DNA from: Zygnema cylindricum
Taxonomy: Eukaryota > Streptophyta > Zygnematophyceae > Zygnematales > Zygnemataceae
Length of the DNA stretch: 10,461 nt
Assembly (NCBI GenBank): GCA_037447655.1
Contig: JBBHKE010000163.1
Location: forward strand, 1-10,461
Reading direction: 5' to 3'
Shown: positions 1 through 5,950 of the stretch, in pieces
Layout: every line of letters starts with the position of its first letter
Numbering within the stretch: the stretch's first letter is position 1
Program-made: the position numbers and the translations under genes
The notes under the pieces: model-generated
Seen by the model: the letters and a program-made list of their open reading frames with translations, nothing else
The model's database searches: none
What the model was told of the DNA's origin: nothing

Positions 1-23
1 GAGAGAGAGAGAGAGAGAGAGAG
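1..23. repeat. (GA)n microsatellite at the window edge
   Basis: An uninterrupted GA dinucleotide run that begins at or before the window edge. Read on the minus strand it is a (CT)n tract, which is common in plant 5' untranslated regions close to transcription starts. It lies downstream (in minus orientation) of promoter-like motifs, so a 5'UTR role is plausible but inferred. Confidence 0.9.
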
Positions 24-372
24 TTGAAGTGGGAGTGAAGTAACTCTCGAGGTCGGGGAGTGAAGGACAGAAATTTGTTATTTTCAGGAGGGGAAATTGG
101 CGGTATTAGAGGAGAAGTGGAAAATGAGGTGGCGTGGTACCCACGGGACCCACCGACTTTCTAGAATGTTGGTTTGGATAAGAGCGTGTCGGTGCGAAGA
201 TGCCGCCTTGTTTCGCGCGACGGTACGGTTTGAATCTTGCGACTTTTGGGCCCCGCGGGGGTGCAGATGGCGTCTACGTCGCCTGTATTCTGTGCGAGAC
301 CATATGTTTAGGGTTTTTTTTATTCGGGTTTGTGTTTTTTAATATTAGAAAAACCAACCCAAAGGAATAATA
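24..372 (-). promoter_or_regulatory. Putative plant promoter reading leftwards
   Basis: This stretch is richer in GC and CpG than its surroundings and has no convincing coding frame. On the minus strand it shows, in order, a telo-box AAACCCTAA (308-316), a TGGGCC site II-like element inside TGGGCCCC (247-254), a class I TCP-type site matching GGNCCCAC on the plus strand (146-153), and then the CT-rich tract at 1-23. Telo-box plus site II plus a CT-rich leader is a known combination in plant promoters of ribosomal-protein and other growth-related genes. The gene itself would begin left of position 1. The old retrotransposon's LTR starts at 373, directly upstream of this block. The motif matches are seen; promoter function is inference. 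An 81-codon plus-strand frame here (97-342) lacks an ATG at its start and looks fortuitous. Confidence 0.4.
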
Positions 373-771
373 TGAAAGATATACCAACAAGAATGGTATG
401 CAGCGGAAGCAAAAATAATACACACAATTGGCCACAAAAAGATATATTTAATTAAAAAGATATATTGGCCACAAAATTGGCCGAAGCCTTTTTACAAAGC
501 TTTTTCCCTTTCTCTCTCTTCCCTCTTTCACTCTATCAACCCAGAAAAGTGTAAACTGAATTGATCCGAAGCTAAGTCCAGGATAATTTCTGCAGCTAAG
601 GAATCTAGCTTAAATAGTTGCCACTATGACGTGCCGTGCACGATAGAAAATACATAGGTGACACCTTCCGGAAGAAGGCTTGCGGGGAGAAGAAAGCACC
701 CAGAAAAGAGAAAAATAAAATAAAATACAGACGCGCTTTCACCTTCGAGAGAATAAAAGAAGAAACATAGA

Positions 772-875
772 GTTTCGTGCGCCGTGCGCCACGAAACTTC
801 ATACAGTTATTTTCGTGCGCTGTACGCCACGAAACTTCGAACAATACCTTTCTTGCGCCGTGTGCGCACAAAACG
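772..875. repeat. Three 38-bp tandem units, each an inverted repeat, in the old LTR
   Basis: Units begin near 773, 811 and 849, a period of 38 bp. In unit 1, GTTTCGTG (772-779) pairs perfectly with CACGAAAC (790-797). In unit 2, TTTCGTG (811-817) pairs with CACGAAA (828-834). Unit 3 is degenerate (TTTCTTGCGC... GCGCACAAAA). The loops are GC-rich (CGCCGTGCGC type). The units lie within the LTR; their role is unknown. Confidence 0.8.
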
Positions 876-1037
876 CCAAACGTACATACTCTAATCGTAT
901 CGTACGGTACCGTTGACATCCGTACTTAGACTGAATCGTCAACGCAAACCGAAAAGTACACCGCGAATCGTTATTAGTGTTAAGAAATTATTAGAGTAAA
1001 GAAAAAATAGCGTCATTCATTCTAATTTAGTGCCAGG

Positions 1038-1064
1038 AGACGTGGCAGATTATACTCCACGTCT
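1038..1064. promoter_or_regulatory. ACGT-core inverted repeat in the old LTR
   Basis: AGACGTGG (1038-1045) and CCACGTCT (1057-1064) are perfect reverse complements separated by 11 nt. The ACGTGG core resembles plant bZIP/G-box-type sites. On the minus strand the repeat is immediately preceded by ACTATTTAAAG, a possible TATA-like sequence. A role in the old element's transcription is inference. Confidence 0.35.
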
Positions 1065-1147
1065 TTAAATAGTGTAATTTATTTTATTTAAGGTATCAAT
1101 CTCAAAATTTTGGGGCGTCGAATTAGCTTGATTAACCCTAATAGCGA

Positions 1148-1173
1148 TTTGCGGTTTACCGAAGTACCGCAAA
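1148..1173. repeat. Inverted repeat in the old LTR
   Basis: TTTGCGGT (1148-1155) and ACCGCAAA (1166-1173) are perfect reverse complements with a 10-nt loop. An overlapping alternative stem CGCAA/TTGCG lies at 1168-1181. The function is unknown. Confidence 0.7.
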
Positions 1174-1277
1174 GAATTGCGGCGTCAACACAAATCGTAA
1201 AACCATACTTTAAAGCGTATCGCGCCACGCGAACCAAAATATCGCGCGCGTTTGATTCTGCACATTGAATCGTAACA

Positions 1278-1286
1278 ATCCCCCCC
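1278..1286 (-). other. Polypurine tract of the older element
   Basis: On the minus strand a run of seven G followed by AT directly abuts the TGTTACG start of the 3' LTR. This is the expected place of the plus-strand DNA primer of an LTR retrotransposon. The sequence just before it, CTCACATTGAG, is shared with the younger element's PPT flank (2685-2695). Confidence 0.75.
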
Positions 1287-1290
1287 TCAA

Positions 1291-1841
1291 TGTGAGAATT
1301 CCCGGGAGGCGTGAGCCAACTCCATTTGTGGTCCCCCCCTTAATCATGACGATCATCGCCGATGTCATGTAAAGCCGTTTTTGATTTTTGTCGTAATTTA
1401 CTCCGCGTGATTATCCACGCTTTTCGCCACATGGGGACGTCGCCGTATTTGTTTACCCGACGTCAACCTCATCTCAATTCAAATGTTTGAATGGAAGTTT
1501 AATTTCGATATCGAAATTACAACTCCAAATTCGCGTCAAATAATAATTGTCATCAACTCCAGTTGTCAATTGACATTGAAGTTCCGTACACGGTACTCAC
1601 TGTACCAAAAGGCCGATTTAACGGCTTCACCATATAACGTCGCCTGTCAATATCAGCAGACGACCAAATCAACCGACGGTTTTTCCGGCCATGTTCCACC
1701 ATGGGAAATCAAATTTATACGGCAATTTCGTAGATCGCCACACCAATTCACAAGAGGCAGTGATTTTTACTCCTCCCGAATTTGTACGGCTTTACTGTAC
1801 CACTTGAACAGTTTTGCTGTACTCCAACCTGTTTTTTTTTA
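1291..1841 (-). other. Unrecognised internal sequence of the old element
   Basis: All minus-strand frames contain several stop codons, and I could not align any of them convincingly with integrase, reverse transcriptase or RNase H. A plus-strand open stretch (1483-1842) shows no recognisable domain and is likely fortuitous. Position between the coding relic and the PPT implies that this is retrotransposon internal DNA, decayed or rearranged. Confidence 0.5.
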
Positions 1842-2095
1842 ATTTCGTTTTGGGCTGTGGCACGTCAATTTTGGCCACAAACTTAACCCCTCGTTTACCA
1901 CCGACATTTCACTTGATAATCCGCCGGTTAGGTTGTCGGTTGATGAACGCTTCCACAATAGCGTGCACTGTTAGGAATCGGATAAAGCTCCTTCTCCAAT
2001 CACAACTCCATTTTCGTTTAGTATTTGAATAGTACCGTCGCCGTACGAAATCACACTACAACCAGTTTGTTGAATTTGCGGTACGGATAATAAAA
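1842..2095 (-). pseudogene. GAG_pre-integrase relic of the older element (downstream part)
   Basis: The minus-strand frame entering at the insertion point encodes LLSVPQIQQTG and later GVVIGEGALSDS, then a stop (1971-1973), then a continuation including LLWK and LSLWPKLTCHSP, and a second stop (1839-1841). The younger integrase protein has the equivalent order LVSVPQIQKAG, IQIGEGFVSDN, LIWK and LSLWHHRLCHTS. This is the GAG_pre-integrase region leading into the integrase HHCC zinc-binding site. The first zinc-ligand histidine pair is not preserved (PK in place of HH). The frame is continuous with the part at 6522-6663 across the younger element, which shows that the gene was split by that insertion. 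It is a dead remnant. Confidence 0.75.
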
Positions 2096-2100
2096 TTGCG
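2096..2100. repeat. Target-site duplication TTGCG (left copy)
   Basis: TTGCG immediately precedes the TG end of the younger element's left LTR and matches 6522-6526 exactly. Five bases is the usual copia integrase duplication length. Confidence 0.93.
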
Positions 2101-2676
2101 TGAAAGGATCGAAAACACAATCGGAATGCGTAGAAAATTGACAAATTACACAATGCGGAAGCGAATTTATCTCATATCAAATATCAACCAGCTCGCATAC
2201 ATTAAATCCTCATGAACATAGATAGAGACATATGTAATTCAGAAGAGGATATTCCAATTAATTCTCACACATTAATATTACAATAATTTCTTAGTAGTAT
2301 CCAATTCCCTCACTGGCTGGCATTTTAACTTGGTCGCAGATTACATCTAGAAATCTAATTCTAGAAGCGTCACATGTACTTAGACGCAAAATAGAGTATG
2401 ACGCAAACTGAAAATTCGCAAAACGAAACGTCTAGAAGTACAACACCTAAAGTACAACTTAACCTACGTGAAACGAAACTGCAGAAGTACGCACGAACCG
2501 AATGTACTAGAAGTCCCGTATGAAAAAGACCAAACCGTTCACACTTAATCAAACGAAACTGAAAAGTACAAAAGTACTAATGAAACGAAACAAAATGCGC
2601 GACGTGACGCGCGTCAAAACCGACCCACACTAAATACAAACCTACATTGAAAAAATCTCACATTGCAATTCTAACA
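2101..2676 (-). repeat. 3' LTR of the younger copia element
   Basis: 576 bp with TG...CA ends (TGAAAGGATC at the left, TTCTAACA at the right on the plus strand). It is nearly identical to 5951-6521. The differences include an indel cluster around 2463-2485. On the minus strand, U3 starts at 2676 directly after the PPT. U3 contains four ACGAAAC motifs (2423, 2473, 2553, 2585), three of them followed within 2-6 nt by AGAAGTAC or AAAAGTAC, and the palindrome TGACGCGCGTCA (2605-2616). Confidence 0.95.
2605..2616. promoter_or_regulatory. TGACG palindrome in U3 of the 3' LTR
   Basis: TGACGCGCGTCA is a perfect 12-bp palindrome made of two inverted TGACG half-sites. TGACG is the core bound by plant TGA-type bZIP factors (as-1 type elements). 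The same palindrome is conserved in the 5' LTR at 6450-6461. Use as an enhancer is inference. Confidence 0.4.
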
Positions 2677-2688
2677 TTCCCCCTCTCA
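2677..2688 (-). other. Polypurine tract of the younger element
   Basis: On the minus strand TGAGAGGGGGAA immediately precedes the TGTTAGAATT start of the 3' LTR, as expected for the plus-strand primer. Its TGA is also the stop codon of the integrase frame. It lies in the predicted loop of the inverted repeat CTCACATTG/CAATGTGAG (2657-2665 with 2687-2695). Confidence 0.88.
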
Positions 2689-4197
2689 ATGTGAGGATTT
2701 ATCACTAGCTTTCATTTGAAGACTTAATCTCTCAGGTGCTTTTCCCTTATTCTCTTGATTACTCCTCCTAACAACCACTTCTTCTTCCATTACATTCTTT
2801 TCACTCTTTTCAAAAATTGAAGGCAAACTCTTTTCACTAATTTGACTTTTCAAAGATAATTTTGAACTCTCGGACTTATCATCACTCAAATTGGATTCCA
2901 AATCAAATTTGTCAGTATTTGAAACTTTACCAAATTTCGGTTTCCGTTTTGAAGTCTCATAATGATCGTCTTCCTCATCCGATGAATCCGCAACTTCGAA
3001 CTCCTCCAAACTGTTTTCTTTTTCAAATTCCAAGCTTCGCTCCTTGCCGTTCGAATATTCCATGGCCGCCTTTAAATTCTCGTGGAAGTCAACATTCCGT
3101 GACTCCACTACGTTCCGCGTCACAGGGTTGAAGATTCGGTATTGATTCGAATTCGCACTATATCCGACAAAAATTCCACTCCAACTTCGCGGACTAAACT
3201 TGCCGGTCCGTTTGTTTCGGTCAATATATACGGTCGCACGACAACCCCAAATTCTTAAATGTCGTACGGACGGAACCCGTCCACTCCAAAGTTCTTGAGG
3301 CGTCTTCTCACCAGAAATCGAAGTCAATCTTCGATTACACACATAGTTTGCCGTGACTATGGCTTCTCCCCAAAGCGAAGCATTGTGATCCGTGCTCTGA
3401 AGCATCGCACGCACCATTTCGTGCAATGTCATGTTTTCCCTTTCGGCCACTCCATTAGATTCGGGTGAATAAGCGGCAGTAAATTGTTGTTTAATTCCTC
3501 GCTCCTCACAAAACTCCTTAAATACAATAAATTCTCCACCATTATCCGACCTCACGGCTTTCAATTTCCTGTCCGATTCCCTTTCAGCCATCACAACAAA
3601 CTTCTTAAAATAATCCAAAGCCTCTGACTTCCTTTTCAAAAGATACACCCAACTCTTTCGGGAAAAATCATCAACAATCACAAAAATATATCTATTTCCC
3701 CCAAGACTCCTTGGCTTAATAGGTCTACATAGATCCACATGAATAAGTTCCAAAGGTTGACTCGCTCTAAATTTTACACTTTTGATTGGATGCGGTTTTC
3801 TCATTTGATTCCCCTTGCTAAAACCATTACATCCATTCACCTTTTCTCCGGTCGCCAATTCCAAACCTCTCACCGAAGAATTCTTCATCATCCTTTTAAT
3901 GTTTTCCTCCGAAGTGTGGCATAACCGATGATGCCAAAGGCTAAGGTCGCCTTTCTCCATCTCCACGGAAAGCATAGAAGGTTCCTCTTTAACCGGCTGT
4001 TTCCAAATTAACTTACTAACCAAATTATCAGACACAAATCCTTCCCCAATTTGAATTCCTTCCTTTCTTTTAATCATGATTCTAAAATCCTCCAAAGAAA
4101 TAACTCTACCTCCGGCCTTTTGAATTTGAGGAACACTAACCAAATTCACCACTCCATTAGGAATAAACAAAGCATCATTCAACTTAGCTTTATGCAC
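2686..4197 (-). CDS. Copia GAG_pre-integrase and integrase, truncated before RT
   Basis: A 503-codon open frame. Integrase inserts retrotransposon cDNA into the host genome. Domains by residue: GAG_pre-integrase about 1-75 (FIPNGVVNLVSVPQIQ), zinc-binding region with H89/H90 and H94 and C123, catalytic core with D155 (LELIHVDLC), D218 (VRSDNGGEF) and E252 (NGVAEREN), then the SH3-like copia module at about 320-375 (IFVGYS, YRIFNPVT), and an acidic Ser/Lys-rich linker from about 390 to the end (SSDEEDD, VVVRRSNQENKGKAPERL). The linker is where autonomous elements pass into RT; here the frame ends 14 residues later at the PPT. Oddities: the expected second zinc cysteine is F126, and the second D to E gap is 33 residues rather than the usual 35. 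ATG at 4197 is probably not the natural start; the frame runs on from the protease through a frameshift near 4210. Activity is doubtful. Confidence 0.9.
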   Translation of the reverse strand: MHKAKLNDALFIPNGVVNLVSVPQIQKAGGRVISLEDFRIMIKRKEGIQIGEGFVSDNLVSKLIWKQPVKEEPSMLSVEMEKGDLSLWHHRLCHTSEENIKRMMKNSSVRGLELATGEKVNGCNGFSKGNQMRKPHPIKSVKFRASQPLELIHVDLCRPIKPRSLGGNRYIFVIVDDFSRKSWVYLLKRKSEALDYFKKFVVMAERESDRKLKAVRSDNGGEFIVFKEFCEERGIKQQFTAAYSPESNGVAERENMTLHEMVRAMLQSTDHNASLWGEAIVTANYVCNRRLTSISGEKTPQELWSGRVPSVRHLRIWGCRATVYIDRNKRTGKFSPRSWSGIFVGYSANSNQYRIFNPVTRNVVESRNVDFHENLKAAMEYSNGKERSLEFEKENSLEEFEVADSSDEEDDHYETSKRKPKFGKVSNTDKFDLESNLSDDKSESSKLSLKSQISEKSLPSIFEKSEKNVMEEEVVVRRSNQENKGKAPERLSLQMKASDKSSH

Positions 4198-5075
4198 TCT
4201 AACATTTCCAAATTATCTCTCACCGGTAAATCAATTCGGACCGTTCCAACCGTGTCCACCGGAATCACATGTCCACTCGCAACCGTGACATTCTTTGGAA
4301 CCGTAAGCTTCCTTGCATCCAAAAATAAACTTAAATCCGTACACACATGGTGAGTTGCGCCGGTATCAATAATCCAATCTCTTACACAATGATTACTAGA
4401 AGCCGAATTTAAAATTGCTCCGGTTTTCTCGTCCAATAAAATAGCCAAATTGTAATATCGCTCCTCAAAGTCTTTTTCAAACTCCGTATAGTTTCCTTGA
4501 TAACCGGATCCTCTTAATTGGCCACGATCGCGTCCGCGTCCGCGTCCTCGGCCACGTCCTCGTCCATTTCTTCGATCATCATAAAAGGAAGAATTTTTGC
4601 CTTCTCGTTGGAAACAATGAGAGCTCACATGTCCCCACCTATGGCAAATATTGCATCTCTTCTCCTTATCCGGGCACTCGGCTGCAAAATGCCCAATCTT
4701 ATCACATTTGAAACAAGTCACGTTAGTGGTGTTAGATTTATCAAATTGACTTCTACTAAATCCAACATTTTGACTTCTTCCTCTACCTCTTCCTCTAAAA
4801 TTTCCTCTAATACCCCCTCTTCCTCGGAACAAATTAAGATCCGAGGAATCCGAGGTATTTACATTATGGATTCCACTACTTTCAAAACCTCTACCTACAC
4901 TCTCTCTAGACTTCTCAATGGACTTCAAATAATCCATCGCATACTCAAGTGTAGCTTTCCTTTTAGATTGAATTATTTCACTAGACGTGGAATATCTTTT
5001 GGGTAATCCCTCTAAGAACACTTGTAACTTTTCATTCTCGGGTACAATTTTACTAAGACTACTCAATTGCTCCAA
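4179..5075 (-). pseudogene. Copia Gag C-terminal part, zinc knuckles and protease
   Basis: A 298-codon frame, a middle slice of one broken polyprotein. Residues 1-55 complete the copia Gag (UBN2-type) capsid fold (LQVFLEGLPKRY, ATLEYAMDYLKS). Two RG-rich stretches (about 84-100 and 161-180) flank two zinc knuckles, CFKCDKIGHFAAEC (4674-4715) and CNICHRWGHVSSHC (4614-4655), both CX2CX4HX4C, which bind the RNA genome. The protease has its catalytic DTGA at residues 227-230 (4386-4397) preceded by DWII, then the typical VASGHVIPV strand. The frame leaves the gene at about 4210, where a one-base slip in a short T run fits, and ends at 4179. The integrase frame takes over there. Similarity extends a few codons upstream of the ATG at 5075, to about 5098, so that ATG is not a natural start. 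Confidence 0.88.
4614..4715 (-). other. Pair of CCHC zinc knuckles in Gag
   Basis: Two CX2CX4HX4C motifs with all ligands present, only six residues apart, between RG-rich flanks. Many plant copia Gag proteins carry one knuckle; the pair is a useful lineage mark. Confidence 0.9.
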
Positions 5076-5542
5076 TAAAATATAAAATCTTTTGACTCAT
5101 CATCTATTGACTCATTATGCTTAAACTTAAACTTAATGAAATCTTTGAACACATAATTTGCCTTATCTTTGACTCCTTTCTCAAAATGATTTTCTAACGC
5201 TTGCCAACATTTATGTGCGGTATCATGAATAAGAAAATAATCATGGACCGATCCGGTACAACTTTGAATCAATCCATTCATTGCCGCCACATCTTTCAAT
5301 CTCCACAAATTTTGTGCCTTATGATCTTTTGGCATTTTCTCCTTGCCGTTGACGATCTTCCATAACTTCTTCAAGATAAGACCCGCTCTCATGTTCTTCT
5401 TCCAAATGGCGTAGTTTGATCCGTCAAAGAAAACCGGCTTGCCTCCCATTCGAAAATCTTCTTCTCCTTCCAACTCACTATCAAAATCAAAATTCTCTTC
5501 TATCTTTTTCTTTTTCTTTTTTCTTACATTTTTCATCATCAT
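5063..5542 (-). pseudogene. Copia Gag, N-terminal capsid part (DUF4219/UBN2-like)
   Basis: A 159-codon frame from the same broken Gag. After a lysine-rich and acidic start (ELEGEED), FFDGSNYAIWKKNMRAGL matches the copia Gag signature in which the protein reads F-x-G-x-N-Y-x-x-W. It is followed by the helical UBN2-type body (QNLWRLKDVAAMNGLIQSC, CWQALENHFEK, FKFKHNESIDD). Gag forms the virus-like particle that packages the RNA. The frame drifts out of the gene at about 5093-5103, after NESIDD, and ends at 5063; the remaining capsid sequence is in the frame ending at 4179. The ATG at 5542 lies in frameshifted sequence and is not the natural start. It is non-functional as it stands. Confidence 0.88.
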
Positions 5543-5900
5543 CCGAATAATCTGAGATGCTACTAGAACTAGAGCTAGAGCTGCCCTCCAATTCCTCTTT
5601 CACCGAAACATTTTCCTTTTTCACCTTTTTATCCTTTTCCTTCATAAATTTCTCTCACTCCTTATAAGTGTTTCTATCTAACCGAATGTCATAACTTTCC
5701 TTCTCTTTAGGTTGATCCAATCCGAAGGGTTTAGCTGGCAATTACTCCTCGGACTTTGGCGCAATTCCTTCACCGAAACTGAATTCTCGTTCGCTCGGAC
5801 CCCGGAGAGATGGCTCGTGAGTCGGCGGAGTTCTCGAGGTCCCCATAGGCATTCTCGATCCGGATGGAGAGGGTGTGTTCTTCTTTTTCTTCCCTCCCAT
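5487..5900 (-). pseudogene. Gag N-terminal extension with two in-frame stops
   Basis: A minus-strand frame starts with ATG at 5900-5898, about 37 nt after the primer-binding site, encoding MGGKKKKNTPSPSGSR. It meets TAA at 5744-5742 after 52 codons, continues (LPAKPFGLDQPKEKESY) to TGA at 5657-5655, and continues again from an ATG at 5645 (MKEKDKKVKKEN, an eight-serine run, SDYSDDDE) to a final TGA at 5489-5487. The frame stays biased to charged residues across both stops. The last part overlaps the next Gag frame in an A/G-rich run (about 5495-5525), where a frameshift passes the reading to the capsid part. I therefore read this as the original Gag N-terminus, now broken, rather than as an untranslated leader. 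An alternative is a short Gag starting at 5645 with a long leader. Confidence 0.6.
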
Positions 5901-5936
5901 GCCTAACTCACTAGATCCTCAATGTGGAGCTAACCT

Positions 5937-5948
5937 GCTCCGATACCA
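5937..5948 (-). other. Primer-binding site, initiator tRNA-Met type
   Basis: On the minus strand TGGTATCGGAGC follows the 5' LTR after two bases. The common plant copia primer site, complementary to the 3' end of initiator tRNA-Met, reads TGGTATCAGAGC. One base differs (G for A at position 8). Confidence 0.88.
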
Positions 5949-5950
5949 AT

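Larger units (their letters stand above)
373..1277 (-). repeat. 3' LTR of the older copia element
   Basis: On the plus strand the block starts TGAAAGAT and ends CGTAACA, giving TG...CA ends in either orientation. The ends match those of the younger element's LTRs in style (TGAAAGGATC...TTCTAACA). A shared GCGGAAGC sits near the U5 end (403-410 here, 2155-2162 there). The start of U3 at 1277 is fixed by the adjoining PPT. About 905 bp, so longer than the younger 571-576 bp LTRs. Inside are three hairpin-forming tandem units (about 772-875), an 8-bp ACGTGG-containing inverted repeat (1038-1064) next to a TATTTAA on the minus strand, and another inverted repeat (1148-1173). No second copy is present in the window, so the left end rests on comparison with the younger LTR. 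Confidence 0.7.

Noticed and set aside
97-342. 81-codon plus-strand frame near the left edge
   Set aside because: It begins with TTG, has no recognised domain, and lies in promoter-like sequence.
772-875. CRISPR-like array (38-bp period)
   Set aside because: There are only three degenerate units, no unique spacers of even length, and the context is an LTR in plant DNA.
1483-2032. Plus-strand frames of 119 and 72 codons
   Set aside because: No domain is recognised, and the second overlaps the antisense of the old GAG_pre-integrase relic.
4179-4212. Programmed frameshift between protease and integrase
   Set aside because: Plant copia elements usually have one frame, no slippery-site plus structure is apparent, and a simple one-base slip in a T run explains it. 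Other frameshifts in the same element point to decay.
2862-4353. Several plus-strand frames of 61-100 codons (2862-3131, 3259-3468, 3739-3924, 4051-4353)
   Set aside because: All are antisense to the integrase and protease frames, which carry recognisable family motifs.
4518-5006. 162-codon plus-strand open frame opposite Gag
   Set aside because: It is antisense to the RG-rich and zinc-knuckle region; its Ser-rich translation mirrors that composition and has no domain of its own.
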